From Phycisphaerae bacterium (lineage in GTDB: Bacteria; Planctomycetota; Phycisphaerae; Phycisphaerales; UBA1924): 64,000 bases of DNA. Shown piece after piece: positions 14,217 through 23,323 of this stretch. The DNA lies in contig BQMO01000001.1 of the NCBI GenBank assembly GCA_022180725.1, positions 248,001 to 312,000 on the forward strand, read 5' to 3'. The position numbers and the translations under genes are program-made. How positions within the stretch are numbered: the stretch's first letter is position 1; each line of letters begins with the position of its first letter. The notes beneath the pieces are model-generated. The model did no database searches and was not told the DNA's origin. It was given only the letters and a program-made list of their open reading frames with translations.

Positions 14217-17200
14217 TCATTCGCTCGCTCGTGCCTCGAACAACTCCGGCCCCCGGTCGCGCACAGCCCCCTTCGCCCCGATGTGGTTGCTGATGCTCTC
14301 CAGCAGTGATCGCTCGCTGTTGGTTGAGAGTTCGATCAGCGACTGCACCACCCGCTTGAACAGCTCGTTCCGCCGCAGGCCGTGCTCGTCGATGTACTCG
14401 TCCACCTTGTGCAGGTCGCCGTCCTTCCACAGGTGCATCAGCCGGTGAATGCGGTCGATCAGCGGCACGGCCTTGCCCTCGGGGGCCTCGTAGCCCAAAC
14501 TGCGCCCCTTCCGCTGGCTCCACACCTTCAGTTTCACCTTGCTGCCGCCGCCATCGCCCCCCGCCGCGTCGGCGTCGGCGTTGCCGTCGTCCTCGGCGTC
14601 ATCGTCCTCGCCGAGGTCGTCGGCCGGGGTGTCGCCACCGCCCGCCCCCCCAGCGCCGACGAGGATGTCCCATGACCGCTCAAGTTCGGCATCCGAGAGG
14701 CCGCACGCCGTCGCGTACAGGATGCACGCGCCGACGGGGGCGTCGTCCAGGCCGAAGTCATGCCGGTGGAGCAGGTAGTAGGCCGTCACCTCGTCGAGCC
14801 GGTCGGCGGCGGAGAGATCCGCCCCCTTCTCGCCGGAAAGCACCTGGCCGACGATGTAGTCCACGACCATGCGGCGGACGTGGTTGAGGAACTCGCCGAC
14901 ACTCATCGTGGCGTTGGGCTCGTTGGCCTTGCGGACGACAGGGTGCTTGCTGTACGCCTCCAGCGCGGGACCGGTGGCGGCCCACACGAAGTCCGGGCCG
15001 CGGATGCCGGCATCCCAGAACTCGCGAAGATGGACAGCGATGTTGTGCCGCATCTCCTCGAGGACGCGGTTGTCCCAGCCGGGCTTGGCCGCCGCGGGTC
15101 GCTTCTTGCAGACGAGCCACACAGAGGACGCAAGCCGTGCTCCGCCTGCCGCCTTGTGAGGCATCTCCGTTTGAATCGGCCAGCTGGCATCTACGGCAAA
15201 GCCGGCCCGAATGATCGCCGATACGAGCGTCTCCCAAGCATCTGGATGCTTGTGCGCGAACACCACCACGAATCGGCCTTCTGCGGCGAGGCAGCGATGG
15301 GCCTCGCCGAAAGCACGCGCCATGCCATCTTCGTATCGCTGCTTTGCTAGCCGGTTGTCGCCGCCCGCGAGTCCAGCGTGCTGAATCAGGTCCTTGGTCT
15401 TGTCTGTTACCTCTCCATCAAAGCGCCCGGGATAAATCCCTCGGAGTGACCGACGAAGCCACACATAGTAGTAGTCGCTTAGGTCGGAGTACGGGATCGC
15501 GTCGTAGTACGGCGGGTCGGTGAGAATCAAGTCCGCCGACTGGTCCGACTCTGGAACGGCTTCGGCTGTGCCGAACACAACCTCGGCCCGCTCACTTTCT
15601 GCACTCGCGCACGACGCATGATCGAGAAACCTCGCGATCCACTCTACTGCGTCAATGTAGTTTCCTGTTGTCGGCGAGAAAGGATTGACCTCCGCGTAGT
15701 CCCAGTTGACTCTGAGCGCGTATCGCTGAAATGTGCCAGTGATCTTCTCGTAGTCTTTGTTCCAGTGACACAGAGTGCTATTGCGATCAGTCAGCCGATC
15801 GACAGACGCGGCCATATATGACGCAATAGCATCCGCCATCAAGCGCTCATACTCGCGACCGATGTGTCCGTGAGCTTCGATCACGCTGTCTACGAACGCT
15901 TGAAGCGCGACGACCTGCCGCTGATTGAATACTTTGCTGAAGTCATTGATGCCGTACCGAGTGAGTCCGGAGAGTCCTCGCGCGTTCGGCGACGGACGAA
16001 TGTCGCTGATGGTGCCGCGGATGGGCTCCACTTGCTGTGCCACAGCGAGGGCAAAGGCGTTGCGCTCTGCGTCAGTGACCTCTCTGAACTCCTTTCCGTT
16101 CTCGCCGTCGACGACCACTGCCGTGTTCACGCTCGACCAGGCATCGCTCGTGGCAGCGAACTGGATGTCCTCGTGTGTCTGGATCGCGGGGCAGTGAAGG
16201 CACTGAGCGCCCGATTGAGACATCGTCCCCTGGCCGACTTTCCGATCGTTCTCGCGGCGCTGAGCGCCGTTGCCTCCCACTACCCGGACGTTGTGGCTGA
16301 CCTTGAAGATCACGGTACCGTCCGGATGCGCGATTGGTCGCACAATCACCCGCTTGAGTAGCTTTTTCGACAGCCATGTCGTTTTGAGCAATGGCACGGT
16401 CGCACGACAGTTCTTGCAGGTCACCGTGCGCGCCCAGAGGTACGCCACCGTCGGCTTGGCGATCCAGCGCGGGTTGCGCTTGTCGGCCAGGTAGTCCTCG
16501 GTGAACTCGGCGTTCAGCGAATCGATATCGGCGGTGCCGTCCTTCTTGAGCGGCACGAGGCGCATCGGCTGGCGCTCGTAGGCGACCTGGTCCTTCTTGA
16601 TGGGCTCGAAGTCGGCGTAGGTCGGGTAGTACTGGGCCAGTTCCTTTCGCGCCCGGGCCAGCACCCACTGCCCCCACGCGCGGACGTGCCACGCCAGGTC
16701 CGCCTGGGTCTCCTCATCCGCCCCATCCGGCGGGCCGAAGGGCAGCCCGACGTCAGCCTGCTTCGCCCCCGGCTTGGCCTTCTTTTTGGTTACCGCGTGC
16801 AGCCGCTTGATGGCGGCGGAGGTTTCCGACTTGCTGTACCCCTTGGCCTTCTTGAAGAACTCGGCCATGAAGGCGTCGTCGCGCAGGATGAAGTCGGGGA
16901 GCGGTCGCGTCTGCCCGGCGAGTTTCTGCGGGTACTCCAGCGTGCACTTGAGGATGAACCACGCGACGGGGTTGATGTCCACCGCCGTGGCCTCGCACCC
17001 GAGGCGCATGGCTTCGAGCGGGATCGCTCCGCCGCCGGCGAAGGGGTCGAGGACCTTGGGGGCGCGCCCGCCGTAGGCCTTGCGAATCTCCTGGCGGAAC
17101 CATTCCAGCGTCTCGGCGTTCTCGGTTTCACGGCCCCAGTGCAGGATGCCGCCCTCGGTCTCTTCCTTGACCCGCTCGACCGTCTGGCCTCCGGGCATCT

Positions 17201-17450
17201 TCTTCTTCTCGGTCCGCTTGACGACGCGCCCGCCGATCTTCTCGCAGAGTTCCTTGCGCGCCTCGGGCGTCCCGGGGTCGGGCAGGAGGGTGGCGATGAG
17301 CGCCGCGCGGCACGCCGCGAGCGGGCGCCGGGCCGGCCAGATGTGCAGGGTCGAGATGTGCCCGTGACGGACGTTCTTCTCGTGGACGGAGTCCAAAGAA
17401 GCCTGCTTGAGGGGGAAGGCGTGCTCGATGAGGCGGGGGAAGTCAGACAT
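14217..17450 (-). CDS. DUF1156 (COG1743) DNA adenine methylase with inserted zinc-binding region
   Basis: 1077 residues. The N-terminal DUF1156 segment (LIEHAFPLKQASLDSVHEKN, RHGHISTLHIWPARRPLAA) precedes the SAM-binding motif DPFAGGG (residues 135-141). A CKNC pair (345-348) and CLHC pair (417-420) form a probable zinc ribbon. Catalytic DPPYYD starts at 645. The C-terminal region is helical, with an Asp/Gly-rich acidic linker near residue 900. Likely N6-adenine methylation marking host DNA as self. ATG 17450 is preferred over 17456: GGAGG is spaced correctly, and it overlaps the HEPN-like gene stop by 8 nt. This family also occurs as PglXI in some BREX loci, but PglZ is absent here. Confidence 0.9.
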   Translation of the reverse strand: MSDFPRLIEHAFPLKQASLDSVHEKNVRHGHISTLHIWPARRPLAACRAALIATLLPDPGTPEARKELCEKIGGRVVKRTEKKKMPGGQTVERVKEETEGGILHWGRETENAETLEWFRQEIRKAYGGRAPKVLDPFAGGGAIPLEAMRLGCEATAVDINPVAWFILKCTLEYPQKLAGQTRPLPDFILRDDAFMAEFFKKAKGYSKSETSAAIKRLHAVTKKKAKPGAKQADVGLPFGPPDGADEETQADLAWHVRAWGQWVLARARKELAQYYPTYADFEPIKKDQVAYERQPMRLVPLKKDGTADIDSLNAEFTEDYLADKRNPRWIAKPTVAYLWARTVTCKNCRATVPLLKTTWLSKKLLKRVIVRPIAHPDGTVIFKVSHNVRVVGGNGAQRRENDRKVGQGTMSQSGAQCLHCPAIQTHEDIQFAATSDAWSSVNTAVVVDGENGKEFREVTDAERNAFALAVAQQVEPIRGTISDIRPSPNARGLSGLTRYGINDFSKVFNQRQVVALQAFVDSVIEAHGHIGREYERLMADAIASYMAASVDRLTDRNSTLCHWNKDYEKITGTFQRYALRVNWDYAEVNPFSPTTGNYIDAVEWIARFLDHASCASAESERAEVVFGTAEAVPESDQSADLILTDPPYYDAIPYSDLSDYYYVWLRRSLRGIYPGRFDGEVTDKTKDLIQHAGLAGGDNRLAKQRYEDGMARAFGEAHRCLAAEGRFVVVFAHKHPDAWETLVSAIIRAGFAVDASWPIQTEMPHKAAGGARLASSVWLVCKKRPAAAKPGWDNRVLEEMRHNIAVHLREFWDAGIRGPDFVWAATGPALEAYSKHPVVRKANEPNATMSVGEFLNHVRRMVVDYIVGQVLSGEKGADLSAADRLDEVTAYYLLHRHDFGLDDAPVGACILYATACGLSDAELERSWDILVGAGGAGGGDTPADDLGEDDDAEDDGNADADAAGGDGGGSKVKLKVWSQRKGRSLGYEAPEGKAVPLIDRIHRLMHLWKDGDLHKVDEYIDEHGLRRNELFKRVVQSLIELSTNSERSLLESISNHIGAKGAVRDRGPELFEARASE

Positions 17451-18936
17451 GGGCATCCTCCGTGATGATGACCGCCTCGATGGTGTTCTTGATCACCCGT
17501 AACCCGTCGAGCACGCCAGGCTTCGACTTCATCACCTTATCGAGTTCGGCGATGGCGTCACCCCTCGTGCGCTCGAAGAAGTGAGGACTCTTCGGAGAGC
17601 CCCCAGCAATACGTCGGGCAACAGCGCTAATGATCTCATCGCGAGCCTCTGTCGCCTGCCCTGCCAACGCGGTCAGGGCCTCTCCCATCACGCGACACTT
17701 GAACCGGATGGCGTTGTCGTCGTTCACAAAGCACTCGGCGACGATCCCTTCGACGAAACGCGGCGGCCACTGCACCTTGAGGTCAGCAAGCGCGCTCATG
17801 AATGTGCCCCCCGAGGCAGCGCTTCCTTCCGCGCACTGCAGGACGTTGTTACCCAACGCTTGCTGCAATGGCTCGGGCAGCGCCTGGACCTGCTCGGGGC
17901 CAGCACTCACAAGGGCGTCGATGGCTGGATTCTGGGTGTACCAGTTGTGCGACTTCAGGTCGGCGATCACCCTGTCCACGTAGTACTTCAGGTCGATCCC
18001 GGCCTCAGCAAGATTGGCGTACTTGACTCCCTCCAATGCTTGTCGGAACCTCTCCCGCTGGCGATCGTTCAGCATACCTCCGCTGTCGAGTTCCTGGAGA
18101 CGCCGAGCGCCCGCTACCGCCGTCTTCATCCTCTCGAGCAAATTGCCGACGACGATGTCCTGGGCATGCGGCGGCAGCGCCGCGAACAGCGCGGGGTGCG
18201 ACAGTGACCAGGATCCCACGACTGGTGTGGCCGAGAGGGGTGGTCGCATGTCGTTCGCCTTGACGTCGAACCCGATCGATTTCAGGAACGCGGCGGAGAA
18301 CCACACGATCCGGCGCACGAATCTCGCTTGTGACTTGTCTGCCGCGACCGCTTCGCCCGCGGCCCACAGCCGTTCGAGGAACCAGGGCACGAGAGCAGGA
18401 TCGGTTCGTGTGACCACCTCCTTCGCGTAGTCGCTCACTGCCTCCTCCTGGTCGTCCAAAAAGGCGGAGTCAGTGGAAAGAAGACGTACCTGTTCCTGAA
18501 GGTAGCCGTGGCGGAGCAGAACGGGTTGACTTAGGACCAGATCAACGACGGCCACCCCGGCGGCGGCAAGTTCCTCCTCAGAGGGCTGGCGTTCATATGG
18601 GTGGCCATAAACACACCGCATCTCGTAGACGTGCTTCAGCCGGGCGTGCGCTGGATCGTCGATGAGGCCGTATTTCCGGGCTTCTTCCAGAACGAGCATG
18701 TCGATCGCGGAGTGCGCCGCCTCCTTCTTGCTGATCTCGCCGGCTACACGCTTGGCAGCGCCGTCTCTGGCACTGACGGCGTTGAACCGTCGCTTCAAGG
18801 ACTCGGCGCAGCTGATCCAGATCAGGATGTAGGCACCCCGGCGAGCGCCGCAGCCCGCGGATGTCACGGCTTCGTTGAACAGCACCTGGTCCTGTGCGTC
18901 CAATACCTGCTGTGCCAGATCAGCCAAGGTGCGCAT
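17443..18936 (-). CDS. HEPN-like protein with R-x4-H motif, putative RNase effector of the defence operon
   Basis: 497 residues from ATG 18936 (GGAGG seven bases upstream; an ATG at 18942 overlaps the helicase stop as ATGA and is also possible). Residues about 20-140 are helical and contain YEMRCVYGHPYERQ with R107-x4-H112, the arrangement of the HEPN ribonuclease active site, preceded by a helix with ISCAESLKRRFNAV. The remainder is an all-helical domain without recognised motif. Known: HEPN proteins are common RNase toxins in defence systems. Inferred: phage-triggered RNA cleavage controlled by neighbouring helicase or ATPase. Assignment rests on the motif and helical context, not on alignment. 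Confidence 0.6.
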   Translation of the reverse strand: MRTLADLAQQVLDAQDQVLFNEAVTSAGCGARRGAYILIWISCAESLKRRFNAVSARDGAAKRVAGEISKKEAAHSAIDMLVLEEARKYGLIDDPAHARLKHVYEMRCVYGHPYERQPSEEELAAAGVAVVDLVLSQPVLLRHGYLQEQVRLLSTDSAFLDDQEEAVSDYAKEVVTRTDPALVPWFLERLWAAGEAVAADKSQARFVRRIVWFSAAFLKSIGFDVKANDMRPPLSATPVVGSWSLSHPALFAALPPHAQDIVVGNLLERMKTAVAGARRLQELDSGGMLNDRQRERFRQALEGVKYANLAEAGIDLKYYVDRVIADLKSHNWYTQNPAIDALVSAGPEQVQALPEPLQQALGNNVLQCAEGSAASGGTFMSALADLKVQWPPRFVEGIVAECFVNDDNAIRFKCRVMGEALTALAGQATEARDEIISAVARRIAGGSPKSPHFFERTRGDAIAELDKVMKSKPGVLDGLRVIKNTIEAVIITEDAHV

Positions 18937-18938
18937 GC

Positions 18939-21900
18939 TCATTCCTCCGAGGCCTCCACCACCCGGGCCGCGCCGATCAGGACGCTTCCCTTCGCTCGCG
19001 CGAGCAGAGTCGCAAACGGGTCCCGCACGCGCACCAGCCGCGGCGCGGGCGACGCGCAGTCGTAGACGGCGTAGAGCCAGTAGCCGCTCCGCAGGTTGGC
19101 CGCGCGGGCCCACTCGTTGCTGGAAACCTCGACATCGCCCGTGCCTGCGCGGCCCTTGACCTCGATGGCCCGGCGCTCGCCGCCTTCGTAGATCGCCAGC
19201 AGGTCAAAGCCGGGGTTGTCGGTCAGGCCCGCGGCGCGGGCCAGCGGCGGCGTGGATACGTCGACGACTCTCGCGCCGGCTGCCTCCTCGAACGCCCGCG
19301 CCAGGTCCATCGCCACCCGCTCGACTTCCGCATCGTGGCGCTTGCGGTCTTCGGGGTCGGTGGAAGGAACCACGAGCGCGTGGGCGAGGAAAGTCACGCT
19401 GCCCGGGGTCACCAGTTCGGGCTCGCGGCGGATCGAAGCCAGGGCGAGACGCCGGCGATCGGCCAGCGACCGCTGCTGGTCCTTGATCTCGGCGAGGGCC
19501 TTGGCGGCCGCGGCGTTGCCGGAGCGGGCCTTCTCGGAGAGTTTCACGCGGGCCGCGGCGAGTTCGGCCTCCTGGTAGTCAAAGCCGCGCTGCATGAAGC
19601 GTTCGCGCTCGGCCAGTGTGTCCAGGAGTTGCTGGCGGTGCTTTGTCGCCATGTCACGGCTCACACGCTCGACAACGAAGGCCTCGGCCTGCTCTTTGAG
19701 TGTCGGCGCGTTGATGGCCAGCCGCTGCGCGGCTGCGCCCGGGATGCCGCGCCCGCCCTTGAGCAGCAGGAGATGCTCGACGGGGCAGAGTGAGACGTCG
19801 GCCCCTTCGTACTGCTTCACGCCGACGAGCCGGCACTCGAGTGGTTCCTCGTTGGCGAGTTCGGGGAGGTCGGCGTCGGCGTGGCGCACCACGTTCGTGA
19901 GCGCGAGGTGGAACACATACGGGCGATCGGCCGTTGGGTCGATGAAGACCGCGCCGCGCAGGGCCTCGTCCCCGAGTTGGTCGCTGACAGTCGCGCGGAA
20001 CCGCTCGAACACGAGCTCGCCGGGGTGAATCCAGACGGCCTGGTCGCGCTGCTCGGGGCGCACAACGGTGAGCCGTCGCTGGCGCTGGGCGGGGTAGGCG
20101 TCGAGCGCGTGAAAGACAGCGGCCCCCGCGCCCGGCTCGGTCGGCACGAAGGTGAACTCGGCGTCCATGTCCCCTTCGATCTTGAGGCCGATGAGCGGCG
20201 CGGCGTTCTCGACAAACTGCCGCACGTAGCCGGGGAGCAATCGGCAGTAGGCCTCTCGCTCCAGGTCCTCGCGCAGGCGGGGCAACTGGCGCTTCACGTC
20301 GCCCCCGTCGCCGTAGAGCATCCGGTCGCGCGCTTCGAGCGCCGCAACCTGCTCGTCGGTCAGGCGGCCGGCCAATTCTCTGGCGACGGCGTCCTTGTCG
20401 CCGACGACCGCCCGCTCCATGTAGTCTTTGATCGAGAGCCCCTCGAAGAGCCGCCCGATGGAGTCGAAGACCTTGTCGCTGCCGAGCGAGAGACGGATCG
20501 CTTCGAGTTTCTTGAGCAGTGTGTCGATCACCAGGCCTTCGCGGGTGCTCGGCGCGACGAGGTTGATGATGTGCACGGGGTCGTGCTTCTGGCCGTACCG
20601 ATGGATGCGGCCCATGCGCTGCTCGAGGCGGGCCGGGTTCCACGGCACATCGAAGTTGATCATGATCCAGCAGAACTGGAGGTTGATGCCTTCGGCCGCG
20701 GCGTCCGTGCAGATCATGAACCTCGACCCACCCTCGGCCTGTGTCCTGCGGAACCGGTCGACTTCGTCCTGCCGCTGGAGGTAGTCCATGCCGCCGTGGA
20801 TCTGGGCGATCTGTCCCGTATAGCCCATGCCTCCAAGCCGGTTGATCAGGTACTCCAGCGTGTCGCGGTGCTCGGTGAAGATGATGAACTTCTCGCCCGC
20901 GAACCGATCCTGCGTGAGCACCTCACGGAGCTTGTCAAACTTCGATTCCTCCCCCTTTGCGTGGACTTTTTTGGCGAGCTCGCGGAGATTGACGACCTGC
21001 TCGCGCTCCACGACAAGGTCGGCGAGCGACGCGGCGACGACGCCCGCGAGCAGCCGCTCCTCGGACAGTTCGTGCTCTTCGCGGCCGTTCTTCGTCTCCT
21101 CTTCGTCTGCCGTGGTCGTGTCAAGGAGGTCCTTCTCTTCGGCGAGCCGCCGCTGGAGCACGACCATCTGTTCCTCGGTCAGTTTGCCCTGCTGGATCTG
21201 GCGGATGAGGTCGTCGAGTTTCTCGATGCGACGTTCAAACGAGCGGAGGAGCGCGTAGGTTGAACTGGCAAGCCGCCGCTGCAAGACGCTCATGGCCAGG
21301 CGAGCCGCCGATCGGTTCAACACCTTTGCCCGGTTGTAGACATGCCGCATGTACTCTGTCGTCTCGTCGTAAAGGGACTGCTCGCTGATCTCACCCTGCG
21401 ACAGGTCGTATCCGAGCGTGTCCGAGATCCGCTTCGGATAGAGGGGGGCTCCGCTCAGGTGGACCATCTCCTCCTTCGTGCGCCGGATGAAATGGGCGGC
21501 CTTACGGTCGGTCGGATACTGCTCGAATGCCTCCGGCGTGGAGAGCACTTCGGGGGCAAGTATCCGCCATAGGGCGTAGTACGGATAGTCCTTCCCTTGG
21601 TGCGGCGTGGCTGTCAGGAGGAGAATGTGCTGCGCGGTCCAGGGCAACCGCCACGCATCGTCCAAGCCCGTAACGCCCGCCAGGGCCTCGGCAAGTTTGT
21701 ACCGCTCCGTCTTCCGCACACGCAGGTCTGCCCCTCGATCAACCGACAGTTTGTGGGCTTCATCGAAGACCACGAGGTCGTACGGCAACACACCCTGCTC
21801 GCGCAGGCGTGCGAACATTCTCGCGCCGGCAAGCGTGTCCACGCTCACAATCAGTCGATCACTTCCCTCGCCGATGAACGGATTCTCCTCGCGGGCAGCA

Positions 21901-22499
21901 GCCCCGGTGATGATCCGGAAGTCCATGTCGAACAACGTCCGCAACTCGCGCTGCCAGTTTCCGATGAGGCCCGCGGGTGGCACGATGAGGACCCGCCGCA
22001 GGAGTCGCCGGGCTTTCATCTCCCGCAGGTACAGGCCCGTCATGATCGTCTTGCCCGCGCCTGCGTCGTCAGCCAGCAAGAAACGGAGCGGCGACTGCGA
22101 CAGCATGTGCTCGTACACCGCGATCCGCTGGTGTGGCAGCGGGTCGATCTGCGAGATTTCGGTGGCGAACGCGGGATTGAAGAGGTGCCCGAAACTCAGA
22201 CGCTCGCCTTCCGCCAGCGCACGCACAACGTCGGCCGAGCCAGTGAAATCGAGCGACGGGGCAGATACGGCGGTGGCAACTGCCGACTGCTCCTCGGCGT
22301 CCCCCTCGTCCATCCGCATGATCTGCTGCCAGGAGAGCGGCGACGGGGAGGTCTGGCCGTTTTCCCACCGGTTCACGGTTGCAAAGGCCACACCGAGTCG
22401 GCTCGCGAGTTCGACCTGTGTGAGGCCCAGGCGGTCCCGCAGTCTCTTCACGCGATTCGGATAGTCACTCGGAATCTCCGGCGAACGTCTACTCGTCAT
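18939..22499 (-). CDS. HTH-SNF2-family helicase-DUF3883 fusion, first gene of the defence operon
   Basis: 1186 residues. Order of parts: XRE helix-turn-helix at about 15-50 (LGLTQVELASRLGVAFATVN); SNF2/DEAD-like ATPase with Walker A DDAGAGKT ending at 151, DEAH at 246-249 and LLTATPHQG; a coiled-coil insertion; helicase C domain with FIIFTEHRDT, CTDAAAEGINLQFC and RLEQRMGRIHRYGQ; and a C-terminal DUF3883 nuclease-like domain (about 1070-1150) with GFDLLAIY, AIEVKGRAGTGDV and the YWLYAVYDC strand. The E-x-K pair in AIEVKG recalls PD-(D/E)XK enzymes. The N-terminal HTH suggests autoregulation of the promoter right upstream. Starts at ATG 22499, close to a consensus promoter. Confidence 0.92.
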   Translation of the reverse strand: MTSRRSPEIPSDYPNRVKRLRDRLGLTQVELASRLGVAFATVNRWENGQTSPSPLSWQQIMRMDEGDAEEQSAVATAVSAPSLDFTGSADVVRALAEGERLSFGHLFNPAFATEISQIDPLPHQRIAVYEHMLSQSPLRFLLADDAGAGKTIMTGLYLREMKARRLLRRVLIVPPAGLIGNWQRELRTLFDMDFRIITGAAAREENPFIGEGSDRLIVSVDTLAGARMFARLREQGVLPYDLVVFDEAHKLSVDRGADLRVRKTERYKLAEALAGVTGLDDAWRLPWTAQHILLLTATPHQGKDYPYYALWRILAPEVLSTPEAFEQYPTDRKAAHFIRRTKEEMVHLSGAPLYPKRISDTLGYDLSQGEISEQSLYDETTEYMRHVYNRAKVLNRSAARLAMSVLQRRLASSTYALLRSFERRIEKLDDLIRQIQQGKLTEEQMVVLQRRLAEEKDLLDTTTADEEETKNGREEHELSEERLLAGVVAASLADLVVEREQVVNLRELAKKVHAKGEESKFDKLREVLTQDRFAGEKFIIFTEHRDTLEYLINRLGGMGYTGQIAQIHGGMDYLQRQDEVDRFRRTQAEGGSRFMICTDAAAEGINLQFCWIMINFDVPWNPARLEQRMGRIHRYGQKHDPVHIINLVAPSTREGLVIDTLLKKLEAIRLSLGSDKVFDSIGRLFEGLSIKDYMERAVVGDKDAVARELAGRLTDEQVAALEARDRMLYGDGGDVKRQLPRLREDLEREAYCRLLPGYVRQFVENAAPLIGLKIEGDMDAEFTFVPTEPGAGAAVFHALDAYPAQRQRRLTVVRPEQRDQAVWIHPGELVFERFRATVSDQLGDEALRGAVFIDPTADRPYVFHLALTNVVRHADADLPELANEEPLECRLVGVKQYEGADVSLCPVEHLLLLKGGRGIPGAAAQRLAINAPTLKEQAEAFVVERVSRDMATKHRQQLLDTLAERERFMQRGFDYQEAELAAARVKLSEKARSGNAAAAKALAEIKDQQRSLADRRRLALASIRREPELVTPGSVTFLAHALVVPSTDPEDRKRHDAEVERVAMDLARAFEEAAGARVVDVSTPPLARAAGLTDNPGFDLLAIYEGGERRAIEVKGRAGTGDVEVSSNEWARAANLRSGYWLYAVYDCASPAPRLVRVRDPFATLLARAKGSVLIGAARVVEASEE

Positions 22500-22506
22500 G
22501 GACCTC

Positions 22507-22534
22507 AGTATAACAGGTGCGATATCCATGTCAA
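22507..22534 (-). promoter_or_regulatory. Consensus sigma-70-like promoter of the defence operon, probably leaderless
   Basis: Minus strand: TTGACA (22534-22529), 16-bp spacer, TATACT (22512-22507). Only seven bases (GAGGTCC) separate TATACT from ATG 22499, so transcription should begin at or within a base or two of the start codon. The XRE domain of the encoded helicase may bind here. Confidence 0.75.
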
Positions 22535-22658
22535 CCATGCCACCCGATCTGCATTTATGGAGCACTCAAGAACGATAGGTGTTTGGACGGGCCACTGCCC
22601 GGTTTCCATGACCCAACGCCTGGGAAAACGCGTTCGCTTCGGAGCCCCGCACACGGGG

Positions 22659-23000
22659 CTACGGCACGCGCACCGCTAGCACCTCGCCCAGGTACGGCAG
22701 TTTCGCCAGACGCTCTGCATCGAGGCGGTCGTGCTTCCGCTGGGAGCGGAAGATCAGTCGCAGATGCCCGGGGTTCGCCACCACGACGCGCCGGGCGAGC
22801 GTGGCCAGGCGGTCGTGCAGCAGGCCGTAGCCGCACGAGGCCTCGAAGCAGACCTCGAAGGGCGCCTCGATCCTCCCGAGCCACGCGACCACGTCGGTCC
22901 AGAGCCCGCGGATGGTCGCTCGCTGCACGATCTGGCCGTGCTCGTCGAGGACGCACACCGATGACCGCCGCAGATGAACGTCGATTCCAACGTGCCGCAT
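22659..23000 (-). pseudogene. IS110-family transposase, N-terminal fragment
   Basis: From ATG 23000 (MRHVGIDVHLRRSSVCVLDE) about 113 residues match the DEDD RuvC-like N-terminal domain: first Asp in GIDVHL, Glu in FEVCFEASCGYG, and KHDRLDAERLAKL. The transposase normally exceeds 300 residues with a C-terminal transposase_20 domain, which is missing. The frame stops at 22659 inside a hairpin (AGCCCCG, 22643-22649, with CGGGGCT, 22654-22660). No second end of an element was found. A relic separating the defence operon from the Rhs locus. Confidence 0.85.
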
Positions 23001-23081
23001 GAGGGGCCGCCTTGTCGGCTCCCGGCCTCCGGTGGGCAGCGTACCCGCCGCGGGGCAAGGCTTCCTCATGGAATCAGGACG

Positions 23082-23315
23082 TCATCCCATTGGCTCTCCC
23101 TCGCATATGGCAAACCACGTTTCGTGTGCATCAACTAATACCACTTCCGTTGTAGTCGGCACAGGACACTCGATGATCCACATACGCGGGTCTGTCGTAT
23201 ATTGATCCACCAAAACGCCGTGGCTGCCGCGAGGCATGGTCGTCGTATTCCCAGTTGAAGACCAGCTCGTCTTACAGTCTACTAGAAGGACTACATTGTC
23301 AAATAGCTTCGGCAT
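23082..23315 (-). CDS. Putative immunity protein, DUF4926-like
   Basis: 77 residues from ATG 23315, 8 nt after the stop of the orphan toxin cassette. The beginning (KLFDNVVLLVDC) and the later MPRGSHGVLVDQY segment follow the small beta-barrel pattern of DUF4926 proteins, which are typically encoded beside DUF6883 toxins. Being the immediate downstream small gene of a toxin cassette supports an immunity role. No signal peptide, so it would act in the cytoplasm. Family assignment is by remembered pattern. Confidence 0.6.
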   Translation of the reverse strand: MPKLFDNVVLLVDCKTSWSSTGNTTTMPRGSHGVLVDQYTTDPRMWIIECPVPTTTEVVLVDAHETWFAICEGEPMG

Positions 23316-23323
23316 CAGATCGC

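Noticed and set aside
8625..22499. BREX or DISARM system
   Set aside because: A DUF1156 methylase and helicase are shared elements, but PglZ, BrxC/PglY, DrmA, DrmB (DUF1998) and a PLD nuclease are all missing.
22555..23069. Complete IS110 insertion sequence
   Set aside because: Only about 113 N-terminal residues remain; no C-terminal domain and no element ends.
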